Below are positions 19,770 to 28,801 of a stretch of DNA of 64,000 nt, in pieces. The notes beneath the pieces were generated by a model. It had not been told where the DNA came from, made no database searches, and saw nothing but the letters and a program-made list of their open reading frames with translations. How positions within the stretch are numbered: the first letter of the stretch is position 1; the number at the start of each line of letters is the position of its first letter. The stretch spans positions 62,001 to 126,000 of the forward strand of contig NZ_BMVU01000004.1 of assembly GCF_014650875.1 (NCBI RefSeq), read 5' to 3'. Position numbers and translations under genes: made by a program. Source of the stretch: Streptomyces minutiscleroticus (GTDB taxonomy: Bacteria; Actinomycetota; Actinomycetes; Streptomycetales; Streptomycetaceae).

Positions 19770-20422
19770 CAGGCCTCGCTCCCTTCGGTGTCAGTGGCCT
19801 TCGGGCCGGACACGAAGGACTCGAAAGCGGCCTGGGTGAAGACCACGTCGTCGGAGACGATCACGTCGTACGTGTTCAGCTGGCCCGGCTCCAGGATGTG
19901 GACCTGGGGCAGGTTGCGGGCGGAGAGCAGGCTCTTCTCGTCCGCGCGGTCGACGACCAGCAGCACGTTCTTACGGTCGCTGATCTTGCCGAGCAGGGTC
20001 TTGGCGGCCTTGGTGGAGATCTCGCCCTCGACCACGCCGGTGACGACGTGGACGCGGTTGCTGCGGGCCCGGTCGGTGAGGGCGTGGCGCAGGGCCGCGG
20101 CCTTCATCTTCTTGGGGGTCCGCTGCGAGTAGTCGCGCGGCACGGGACCGTGCACGACGCCACCACCGGCGAACTGCGGCGCGCGGGTCGAGCCCTGGCG
20201 GGCGCGGCCGGTGCCCTTCTGGCGGTACGGCTTCTTGCCACCACCACGGACCTCGCCGCGAGTCTTGGTCTTGTGGGTGCCCTGGCGGGCGGCAGCGAGC
20301 TGCGCCACGACGACCTGGTGGATCAGCGGGATGCTGACCTTCTCGACGTCGAAGATCTCGGCCGGGAGCTCGATGGTCCCGGTCTTGTCGCCGGCGGGCG
20401 ACAGAATGTCAATGGTGCTCAT
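19769..20422 (-). CDS. rplD: 50S ribosomal protein L4
   Basis: L4 reaches the exit-tunnel constriction. In E. coli it also represses the S10 operon, which is not established here. The 217-residue protein shows [48 protein letters not shown], the tunnel loop with the conserved [14 protein letters not shown]. It lies five bases after rplC and overlaps rplW by one base. Confidence 0.97.
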   Translation of the reverse strand: MSTIDILSPAGDKTGTIELPAEIFDVEKVSIPLIHQVVVAQLAAARQGTHKTKTRGEVRGGGKKPYRQKGTGRARQGSTRAPQFAGGGVVHGPVPRDYSQRTPKKMKAAALRHALTDRARSNRVHVVTGVVEGEISTKAAKTLLGKISDRKNVLLVVDRADEKSLLSARNLPQVHILEPGQLNTYDVIVSDDVVFTQAAFESFVSGPKATDTEGSEA

Positions 20423-20427
20423 AGTCC

Positions 20428-21072
20428 TCAGGCCCCCTTGGCCGCGGTGCGGACCAGGACGAGGCCGCCGTTCGGACCAGGAACCGCGCCCTTGATGAGG
20501 AGCAGGCCCTTCTCCGCGTCAACGGCGTGAACGGTCAGGTTCTGGGTGGTGACCCGCTCGTTGCCCATGCGGCCAGCCATGCGGAGGCCCTTGAACACAC
20601 GGCCCGGGGTGGCGCAGCCACCGATGGAACCGGGAGAGCGGTGCTTGCGCTGGGTGCCGTGCCCGGCGCCGAGGCCACCGAAGTTGTGGCGCTTCATGAC
20701 ACCGGCGAAGCCCTTGCCCTTGCTCTTGCCGGTCACGTCCACCTTGACGCCGGCCTCGAAGGTCTCGGCGGTGATCTCCTGGCCGAGGGTGTACTCGCTG
20801 GCGTCAGCGGTACGGATCTCGACGAGGTGGCGGCGGGGGGTGACGTCGGCCTTGGCGAAGTGGCCCTTGAGGGGCTTGTTCACCTTGCGCGGGTCGATCT
20901 CGCCGAAGGCGATCTGGACCGACTCGTAGCCGTCGGTGTCGTTCGTACGGACCTGGGTCACGACGTTCGGGCCGGCCTTGACGACGGTGACGGGAACAAC
21001 GCGGTTGTTCTCGTCCCACACCTGCGTCATGCCGAGCTTCTCGCCCAGGATGCCCTTGATCTGCTTAGCCAT
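20428..21072 (-). CDS. rplC: 50S ribosomal protein L3
   Basis: L3 is one of the first proteins in large-subunit assembly and extends toward the peptidyl transferase centre. The 214-residue product starts [31 protein letters not shown] and contains [53 protein letters not shown], with the glutamine that is methylated in E. coli L3 (GHGTQ). It lies 17 bp after rpsJ. Confidence 0.98.
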   Translation of the reverse strand: MAKQIKGILGEKLGMTQVWDENNRVVPVTVVKAGPNVVTQVRTNDTDGYESVQIAFGEIDPRKVNKPLKGHFAKADVTPRRHLVEIRTADASEYTLGQEITAETFEAGVKVDVTGKSKGKGFAGVMKRHNFGGLGAGHGTQRKHRSPGSIGGCATPGRVFKGLRMAGRMGNERVTTQNLTVHAVDAEKGLLLIKGAVPGPNGGLVLVRTAAKGA

Positions 21073-21089
21073 TCTCAGATCACCGACCC

Positions 21090-21398
21090 TCAGAGCTTGA
21101 TCTCGATGTCGACACCGGCCGGGAGGTCGAGTCGCATCAGAGAGTCAACGGTCTTGGGCGTCGGGTCGAGGATGTCGATCAGGCGCTTGTGCGTGCGCAT
21201 CTCGAAGTGCTCGCGCGAGTCCTTGTACTTGTGCGGCGACTTGATGACGCAGTACACGTTCTTCTCAGTGGGCAGCGGCACCGGGCCCGCGACCGACGCA
21301 CCAGTACGGGTCACCGTCTCGACGATCTTCTTCGCCGAGGAGTCGATGACCTCGTGGTCGTAGGCCTTGAGCCGGATGCGGATCTTCTGTCCCGCCAT
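21090..21398 (-). CDS. rpsJ: 30S ribosomal protein S10
   Basis: S10 is in the 30S head and also joins the NusB antitermination complex. The start is the ATG at 21398, giving the standard 102 residues ([49 protein letters not shown]). The frame is open far upstream, but that part is unrelated low-complexity translation. As first gene of the S10 operon it is preceded by a leader of about 370 nt from the promoter at 21772-21799. Confidence 0.97.
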   Translation of the reverse strand: MAGQKIRIRLKAYDHEVIDSSAKKIVETVTRTGASVAGPVPLPTEKNVYCVIKSPHKYKDSREHFEMRTHKRLIDILDPTPKTVDSLMRLDLPAGVDIEIKL

Positions 21399-21771
21399 GG
21401 CTACTTCGTAGTCCTTCGTCTCTCGTAAACGCTCTGGAGCCCGGGGGTTCCCGTTCCCTCTCCGACCCCCGCGGTCGGGCGTGTCGCGCTCCGACTGCAT
21501 GGATATCCACAAGGGATTTCCCTGCTGGGGCGCGGCCTCGGACCGCGGACCGGGGATGGAACACCCACCGGGCGCCTGGCCGGCACCCCGCTGACGCTTC
21601 CCGGAAGATTCCCGTACGTCCGCTCCAGCGCTGCCTCTCGGCAGTTGGAGCGACGAGTACTGTGGGACTCGCTTCCGGTCCTCCCGGCGGGAGGCGCGCA
21701 GCATCGGCACTCAACCGAGCAACCCGGACAGTCTGCCACACCCGGCGGCGGACTGGCCAATCGAGCCGAAG

Positions 21772-21799
21772 AGATTACCCCGGGAGTGACGTAGGTCAA
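21772..21799 (-). promoter_or_regulatory. Probable promoter of the S10 operon
   Basis: On the minus strand TTGACC (21799-21794), 16 bp, TAATCT (21777-21772). Both hexamers are close to the vegetative consensus. A leader of about 370 nt (21399-21765) follows before rpsJ and could hold autoregulatory structure, but I recognise no named leader motif. Beyond the promoter, 21800-22212 holds no gene I can support. Confidence 0.65.
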
Positions 21800-22212
21800 A
21801 CCCGGGGCCTTGCGCGACCGCCCGAGGCATCCCTCTCCGCATGGGTACGCAGAGATCGCCGACACTCCGGTGGGGCGCACCGTACGACCTCACGGGACCG
21901 ACCACTGCGGTGACCGTACGCCGTGCACCCCGTGCCTGTTTCGCGCTTCCGCGATCGCCGTGCTCGGCCCCGCCCTCCCGGCCTACGGCCGAACGGCTCA
22001 GGAGGACACCGGCACCTTCTGCACCTACCCACCGGGAACGACTGCCTCCGGGCAGTGAAGCCCCTCTCACGACGTGGAACGCCTGCGGCACCCTTCACCC
22101 GGCAGAGCGCCCCCGGTACAGGGCTCGTCCGGCATCGCACCACGGCGCGCCACGGGGGCTGCCCACGAAGCCGCGTCTTCATCGCGGCCGAGCAGGGCGC
22201 TCCGGCTGCGCC

Positions 22213-22737
22213 TCAGGATTCTCCGTCGAGGTTCGCCCCGTCGGAAGCACGGAAGCAGCCGGACACGACGGTCACCTGCAACGCGGGGTTCTCCTCGCCG
22301 GACGCTCCTGTGACGTGCAAAAAGGCGTCGACCGAGAAGCGGTCCTTCTCCGAGTCCGCGGTGAGCTCGAGGTTCTCGTCGGCGCTGGAGTCCTCCCCGT
22401 GGTCGGTGACCTTCCGGCCGCGCTCGGGCAGTCCGTCCTCCAGCCGCTGAAACCCGGTCTCGAGGTCCTCCGCCGGCACCCGTGGACCGACCGGGGACGG
22501 CGGGCACGGTACAGATGCTCGGCGTCCTCCTCGCAGGCGGAGGTGCCGGGACCGGGCTCGGTGACCTGTCCGGCCTCGATACCGATCAGGTCGAGAACCT
22601 GGCTGGAGACGTCTTCGGTCTTCTCCCGGGCCCTGTCGATGTCAAGCGTGACGGGGGCGCAACCGAGATCGTTCATGTCAGTGGAGCGTCCCGTCACAGC
22701 GAGTGGAACGGCCAGGACGACGGCGCCGGGGACGTGG
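22213..22737 (-). pseudogene. Decayed second copy of the cassette lipoprotein
   Basis: This stretch matches the intact lipoprotein at 23005-23538, but in two frames. One frame covers the signal-like segment (VPGAVVLAVPLAVTGRSTD, compare VPALLVPFTLATITGCSMTD), then EKTEDVSSQVLDLIGIEAGQ (compare EKVSSELYDLIGVKGK). Around 22480-22560 the match moves to another frame, QRLEDGLPERGRKVTDHGEDSSADENLELTAD... ending LQVTVVSGCFRASDG (compare LSVVSGCYKIPDG). The lipobox Cys is Arg (TGRS), so even the in-frame part could not be lipidated. Frameshift plus lost lipobox argue for a pseudogene. Confidence 0.75.
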
Positions 22738-22769
22738 CGCCACCCAGGCCGACGGCGGGGCGGGACCGC

Positions 22770-22990
22770 TCGTCTTCCCTCACATCGTCGTAGTGGCCAG
22801 CGACAACGGCGCCCTGGTTCTTCGGCGACGGAGAATCACGGTCCCAGTACCCGCCGTGTCCGCTGGTGCCGATGTCCACGCGCTGAGCACCGAACGCCTC
22901 GTCGGACGGGATGACCTGCACGTATCCGGCGTTGAAGGGAATTCCTTGCCACGTCTCGACGCCCCACTCGTACCCACCGGGGCCGGTTCG
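22770..22990 (-). pseudogene. Orphan 3' fragment of a cassette alpha/beta hydrolase
   Basis: In one frame this reads WEWGVETWQGIPFNAG..VQVIPSDEAFGAQRVDIGTSGHGGYWDRDSPSPKNQGAVVAGHYDDV. It aligns with the last 60 residues of the intact hydrolase (WDGPWTIPSDERFGAQQMTTDTEGHSDYWKES..NQGQVVAGHGDNA). The catalytic Ser region is absent and there is no start codon context. Together with the decayed lipoprotein just downstream it keeps the order of the intact cassette, so the two fragments are best read as the remains of a tandem duplicate. Confidence 0.7.
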
Positions 22991-23004
22991 GCGCTTCCCC
23001 GGAT

Positions 23005-23538
23005 TCAGAAACGTTGGATCTTCTCGCCGTCAGGGATCTTGTAGCAACCGGAGACGACGCTCAGACTCAGTTTCGGAGGATCGTTCTTCGCCATCTGGAC
23101 GATGTTGACGCCGAACTTCTTCTCGTCGTGGTCGGCCGTGAGGTTGATGTTCTTGTTCTTACTGGTGTCCGGCCCGTACTCGACGATCTTCCACCCGTGC
23201 TCGGGGAGGTTCTCCTTCAGTTGCTCCATCGCCTTGTCGAGGTCGTTCGGCGATGCGGGGTAGAAGCTCCACGGATGCAAGATCTGAAAATACTTCTCCC
23301 GATCCCTCCCCGGGCATTCCGTGACTGTCGAGCGGCTGTCGGAGGCTTTCCCCTTGACCCCGATCAGGTCATAGAGCTCGCTGGAGACCTTCTCTGTCTC
23401 CTCTGCGGCAGCGAGCGAGGTGCTCGTGCCGGCGGACGGAACTTCGTCGGAGTCCTTGCTGTCGGTCATGCTGCATCCAGTGATGGTCGCGAGGGTGAAG
23501 GGTACGAGGAGCGCGGGGACGCTCATTTTGGTCTTCAA
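23005..23538 (-). CDS. Putative lipoprotein of the hydrolase cassette
   Basis: A 177-residue protein with a short basic N-terminus (MKTK), a hydrophobic stretch and the lipobox TITGCS with Cys22, so it is predicted to be exported and anchored to the outer face of the membrane. The mature part is hydrophilic, with no domain that I recognise. It contains AAAEETEKVSSELYDLIGVKG, a C-E-C spaced pair (TECPGRD ... VVSGCYKIPD) and a likely amphipathic helix LDKAMEQLKENLPEHGWKIVEYG. It lies 104 bp downstream of the hydrolase gene and has a decayed homologue at 22213-22737. A role as an immunity or partner protein to the hydrolase is inference from position only. Confidence 0.75.
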   Translation of the reverse strand: MKTKMSVPALLVPFTLATITGCSMTDSKDSDEVPSAGTSTSLAAAEETEKVSSELYDLIGVKGKASDSRSTVTECPGRDREKYFQILHPWSFYPASPNDLDKAMEQLKENLPEHGWKIVEYGPDTSKNKNINLTADHDEKKFGVNIVQMAKNDPPKLSLSVVSGCYKIPDGEKIQRF

Positions 23539-23642
23539 GTCGAGAAGCCTCTGTTAGCGGGACCGGAATGTCGGCCGATCGAGCCGTCGAGCAGTCCGCA
23601 GCCGATCGACGAACGGCACGAACCGGCCCGACGGAACTGTGT

Positions 23643-25457
23643 CTATCTCATGTATGCCGAGGGGTTCGTCGGTTCCTCCAACTTCGCGTTGTCCCCGTGC
23701 CCGGCCACCACTTGGCCCTGGTTCCACAGGCTCTCTGTGCTCTCCTTCCAGTAATCGCTGTGCCCCTCGGTGTCCGTGGTCATCTGCTGGGCACCGAAAC
23801 GTTCATCGCTCGGGATCGTCCAGGGACCGTCCCAGTCCGTTCCGCCGTGCCCGAAGCGACCGATGTCCGGGACGGGATCCCCGTCGGCCTCTTCGTTCCA
23901 CACGTGCCCTTCGGGAACGTCCATCTGCTCAGCCTTGGGCACTTGGACTCCCGGACTGCCCGCGAGGATCACGTCGTCGGCGTTCAGCTCCCCCTGCCGT
24001 GCCGCAGAGCCGATGAGGGTCGTGCCGTACGAGTGGCCGATCGCCGTGCGATGCGGTTCCGACTGACCGGAATGCGACGCTTCGAGGCCGTCCATGAACC
24101 GGTTGAAGGCAGGAGCGCCGTCGTTCGCATAATGGCTGAACGGCGAGTCCTTGACGATGTCCTGGGGCGCGTCGTATCCGAGCCAGGTGACCGTGGAGAC
24201 CGACTTGCCGTCAGCCGCGTCGTCGGCTACATGCCAGAGATTCACCATGCGGTTGATGTCTCCGCCGATACTTCCCAGATTCGATGTCGTACCGGGCACA
24301 AACACCGCCTGGTGGTCCGCCGTGTCCGGGTTGCCGTTGGCGACGACGGCCCGGCCGTTGCCCTCGGCGCTGAAACCCAGCAGGTACGCCTCGGGCAGGC
24401 CCCTGACGCCCGTCGAGTCGAAACGGTCCTGGATGCTCTGCATCCCCTTGAGCGACTTGTTCAGCTGCTCGTAGCGGTCCCCGTACTGTCTGTGCCACTC
24501 CATCCATTCGTCGGTGTGCACCTTGGACGGGTACGGGCCTGCGGTGATCCACGTCCATTCGTTGGCGGGCGGCTTCGGGATCGAGTCCAGTTCCATCTGC
24601 ATGCTTGCCCGCGTCTCGTTGAACACGACGCGGTTGGCCTCGTCCCTGACCGCGGACGGCAGCCCGTCGAGCCTGCCCACGACGGCGGGCTCGGCGGACA
24701 TCCAGGCCGTCTGTTCCTCCGGGCTCAGTCCCCTCCACCATTCCGCGTTGTCCTTCGGGCTCCCGCCCTCGGGCGGCCGCGGCAGGGAGCCGAGATAGTC
24801 CTGGCCGGCTTCGCGTACGCCGCCCGTGTCCGCCTGCGCGTCGGCCCAGTCCCGCTGGGAGACGACCAGGTCGTCGTCGGCCTTCAGCGCGCGCAGCTTC
24901 GGCGCCCACTTCGCGTCCGCGTCCGTGGCTTCCTCGAGAGCGCCCGCGATGCGGTTGGCGAATCCCAGCGCCTTGCCGTAGTTCGGGTTCGGATGGATGC
25001 CGGCCGCCTGGCGCTCCAGTGCCGAGGCCGTGGGATCCATGGGACCCGCCGTGCCCGTCACGGTGCCGCCCTCGGGAACCTTGCCGTCGACCTCCTCGCC
25101 GCCCGCCGGATAGCCGACCGAGCCGTCAGCGCCCACCGTGCAGCCGCTGGCACGGGCGTCAGCGAGCGCCGTCTCCAGCTTCCGCTTCGCCGCGGCCATG
25201 TCGAAGGCGAAGCCGTTCAGCGCCGTGCTGACCAGGCCGCACTCCGTCTGCGCGTAGTGGAAGTTCTTCGACAGTTCCTGCAGTTCCCGCAGCGCGGCCT
25301 TCGCCGCCTCGCCCTCGAGCGTGTTGCGGATCCCGGCGCAGATCTGGTGGTCGACCGTGTCCTTGGCCGCACCGGCCATGTCTCCGATGGCCCGGTACCC
25401 GTCCGCGGCCTGTTCGTACTCGGTGGACTTGAAAGCCTTCAGCGTCGCGAGGTCCAC
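23643..25457 (-). CDS. Alpha/beta hydrolase, DUF1023 type, with long helical N-terminus
   Basis: A 604-residue protein. The first 230 residues are mostly predicted helix and Ala-rich, resembling the N-terminal halves of WXG/ESX-type effector proteins. From about residue 370 a DUF1023 (Abhydrolase_8) domain begins (VVANGNPDTADHQAVFVPGTTSNLGSIGGD). The nucleophile elbow is GHSYG with Ser476. The Asp in DGDPVPDIG and the His in RFGHGG fit the rest of a catalytic triad. There is no signal peptide, as expected for a type VII-like substrate or a cytoplasmic enzyme. The GTG start lies 9 bp after the stop of the small gene at 25467, so the two are probably co-translated. The substrate is unknown. Confidence 0.75.
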   Translation of the reverse strand: MDLATLKAFKSTEYEQAADGYRAIGDMAGAAKDTVDHQICAGIRNTLEGEAAKAALRELQELSKNFHYAQTECGLVSTALNGFAFDMAAAKRKLETALADARASGCTVGADGSVGYPAGGEEVDGKVPEGGTVTGTAGPMDPTASALERQAAGIHPNPNYGKALGFANRIAGALEEATDADAKWAPKLRALKADDDLVVSQRDWADAQADTGGVREAGQDYLGSLPRPPEGGSPKDNAEWWRGLSPEEQTAWMSAEPAVVGRLDGLPSAVRDEANRVVFNETRASMQMELDSIPKPPANEWTWITAGPYPSKVHTDEWMEWHRQYGDRYEQLNKSLKGMQSIQDRFDSTGVRGLPEAYLLGFSAEGNGRAVVANGNPDTADHQAVFVPGTTSNLGSIGGDINRMVNLWHVADDAADGKSVSTVTWLGYDAPQDIVKDSPFSHYANDGAPAFNRFMDGLEASHSGQSEPHRTAIGHSYGTTLIGSAARQGELNADDVILAGSPGVQVPKAEQMDVPEGHVWNEEADGDPVPDIGRFGHGGTDWDGPWTIPSDERFGAQQMTTDTEGHSDYWKESTESLWNQGQVVAGHGDNAKLEEPTNPSAYMR

Positions 25458-25466
25458 GGCTGGGGA

Positions 25467-25925
25467 TCACTTTCCCTTCGCCTGGCCGCCGACGGCCTCG
25501 GTGTCCTGGTACTTCGTCTTGATCCGGTCCAGCTCCGCCTTGAGCTGGTCGTCGGTCCCGGCGAGGTCGTGACCGGACTGCTCCAGGAGTCCGCCCAGCT
25601 CCGTACAACGGCTGCTCACATCACCGACGTACTTCTTCCAGGAGTCGTACAGCTCCTTCTGCGCCGCCGCGGACTGGCAGCCTTCCGTCCCCCCGAGGCC
25701 CGCCTGCCCGTTCTCCAACTGCGTGAGGGCTTTGCCGATGTCGTCCTTCAGGCCCTTGGTGCCTTCACCGGCCTTGGCCCACGCCTTCTTGTCCGACTTC
25801 AACCGCTCCGAGGCCGCACCGCCCGGAGCGCCGTTGCCGGAATCGGCCACCTGGTTCAGCTGCATCTGCGCCGAACCATGCGCCGAGGCATCCGCCTTGA
25901 GGCGCTCCCACTCCTCCCACGCCAT
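25467..25925 (-). CDS. Small helical WXG100/ESX-like protein
   Basis: A 152-residue helical protein with no signal peptide. It begins MAWEEWERLKADASAHGSAQMQLNQV, has a central Gly-rich turn and a second helical half with DSWKKYVGDVSSRCTELGGLLEQSGHDLAG. The Trp-containing helices, length and position directly upstream of a DUF1023 hydrolase resemble the small partner proteins found beside such hydrolases in Streptomyces, but the exact W-X-G motif is missing, so membership in WXG100 is uncertain. GGGGGAGCC precedes the ATG as ribosome binding site. It is the first gene of the cassette; the spacer 25926-26139 upstream carries a perfect palindrome. Confidence 0.6.
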   Translation of the reverse strand: MAWEEWERLKADASAHGSAQMQLNQVADSGNGAPGGAASERLKSDKKAWAKAGEGTKGLKDDIGKALTQLENGQAGLGGTEGCQSAAAQKELYDSWKKYVGDVSSRCTELGGLLEQSGHDLAGTDDQLKAELDRIKTKYQDTEAVGGQAKGK

Positions 25926-26069
25926 ACCTGGCTCCCCCTTACGGCTCCGGTCCTGAGAAGAATCGACCTGCCGTCCCTACGGCACAGATCTTCACGACAG
26001 CCACGGCTGCCTCGACGTACGGTAACCATCAAGGCCATGCGCCACATTCGCATCCGCCACCAAGCGGAT

Positions 26070-26085
26070 TGAGTACGCGTACTCA
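26070..26085. repeat. Perfect 16-bp palindrome upstream of the cassette
   Basis: TGAGTACGCGTACTCA is its own reverse complement. It lies about 145 bp upstream of the start of the small WXG-like gene and 54 bp beyond the 3' end of the dehydrogenase gene. An operator for the cassette is a reasonable inference. I do not recognise the regulator. Confidence 0.55.
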
Positions 26086-26139
26086 TGCGTGGCCGTCGTG
26101 GCGATGCTCTCGTTCGAGGCCGCGTCCCTAGACGACCCC

Positions 26140-27285
26140 CTACGCCAGCATCGCGCCCGCGACCCGCTCGAAGCCCGCGATGTCCGCACCGGTCACGTGG
26201 TCGCCGGGCGCGCCGTAGCGCTCGGCGGTCTCGCGGCAGGTGGTGTGGACGTCGTTCATGACGCGTGCCAGCTCGTCCTCCACCCGCTGTGGCGCCCACA
26301 CGGTCCGTGCCGCGTTCTGCGCCATCTCCAGGGCGCTGACCGCGACCCCGCCCGCGTTGGCCGCCTTGCCGGGGCCGAACGCGACGCCCGCCTCCCGGAA
26401 GAGCTCCACCGCCCGCGGCGTGGCGGGCATGTTCGCGCCCTCGGAGACCGCCTTGACGCCGTTGCGGATCAACGCGGCCGCGTCGTCCTCGTCCAGCTCG
26501 TTCTGGGTGGCCGACGGCAGCGCGACGCCGGCCGGGACCTCCCGGACCCGTCCGCCGGGCACGAACCGCGCGGACGCGCCGCGGCGCTCCGCGTACACGC
26601 TGATCCGGGTCCGCTCGACCTCCTTGACCTGCTTGAGCAGCTCCAGGTCGACGCCCTTCTCGTCGATCACGTAACCGCTGGAGTCCGAGCAGGTCAGCGG
26701 GTTGGCCCCGAGGGCCGTCAGCTTCTCGATCGTGTGGATCGCGACGTTGCCGGAGCCGGAGACCACGGCCGTCCGGCCCGCCAGGTCCTCGCCGCGTTCG
26801 CGCAGCATCGCCGCCGCGAACAGGACGTTGCCGTACCCGGTCGCCTCGGGCCGGATCGCGGAACCGCCCCACTGCCGTCCCTTGCCGGTGAGGGACTTCA
26901 CGATGCCGAGGTCGACCGAGGGGTGGAAGCGCAGGCCGCCCTTGTACGGGCCGAGCGCGCTGTTGAACTCGACCCGGAAGCCTCGGTTCACATGGACCCG
27001 GCCCCGGTCGTCCTGCCACGGCACCCGGAAGATGATCTGCCGCTCCGGCTCGCAGAGCCGCTCCAGCAGGCCCGGCTCCGCGTACTCGGGACGGGCCGCG
27101 AGCACCGGCGCGAGGGTCTCCAGCACCTCGTGGACCGCCTGGTGGAACTCGGGCTGGGCCGGGTTCCGGCGCTCGATCCCGGTCCGCAGGGAGGCGAGCA
27201 CGGTCTTCGTATCGGGTCGTGACACCACGGGAGCCCTTCTGGCGCGGACGCCGGCAACGGCCGGCACGGATGCGCTCGGCGCCAT
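26140..27285 (-). pseudogene. NADP-type glutamate dehydrogenase with in-frame loss of the catalytic segment
   Basis: The 381-residue frame matches hexameric GdhA at both ends: [47 protein letters not shown], the Rossmann motif [14 protein letters not shown] and KAANAGGVAVSALEMAQNA. Between Lys130 and Ser131 about 85 residues of the family are missing: [11 protein letters not shown] is joined directly to [11 protein letters not shown]. The lost part carries the catalytic Lys (GGGKGGSDF motif) and the catalytic Asp (PAGDIGVGG motif). Length is 381 against about 450. The frame is preserved, so a protein may still be made, but it cannot be an active glutamate dehydrogenase. The N-terminal 22 residues are unconserved; an internal start is possible. 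Confidence 0.8.
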
Positions 27286-27361
27286 CGCCGGTGGGCGGAC
27301 GGGCCGAGGGGGAGGCCGGCCTCACCGGCGGAACCGTTCCAGCGCACCACCGCACACGACA

Positions 27362-27397
27362 AGAGGACCCGTACGACCGAAGTCGTACGGGTCCTCT
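27362..27397 (-). terminator. Strong hairpin terminator after tuf
   Basis: A perfect 16-bp stem (AGAGGACCCGTACGAC with its complement) closes a CGAA tetraloop. It lies about 75 bp past the tuf stop codon, between tuf and the defective dehydrogenase gene, and marks the end of the fusA-tuf transcript. Confidence 0.85.
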
Positions 27398-27472
27398 CGT
27401 GTGCTCGTGCCGGGATGCCTCACGGCACCCCCGGAGCTACCGGGCGGTCAAGCCCAACAGGTAAGCCGGAAC

Positions 27473-28666
<1,194 letters not shown>

Positions 28667-28801
28667 TGGGGTCCTCCTGTGGAGTGGTTCTGTACGCCTT
28701 ACTCATCGGCGCCAGGTGATCTTTGCTGGGGTGCCGGCCGCCGGAACCCGGGATCGGATCCCGGCGGTCGGTGTCAAGCCTAAGGCGTGGAACGGGGTGC
28801 G

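Noticed and set aside
21400..22200. Open frames upstream of rpsJ
   Set aside because: The translations are low in hydrophobic structure and unrelated to known families; the stretch is explained as the S10 leader, its promoter and intergenic DNA.
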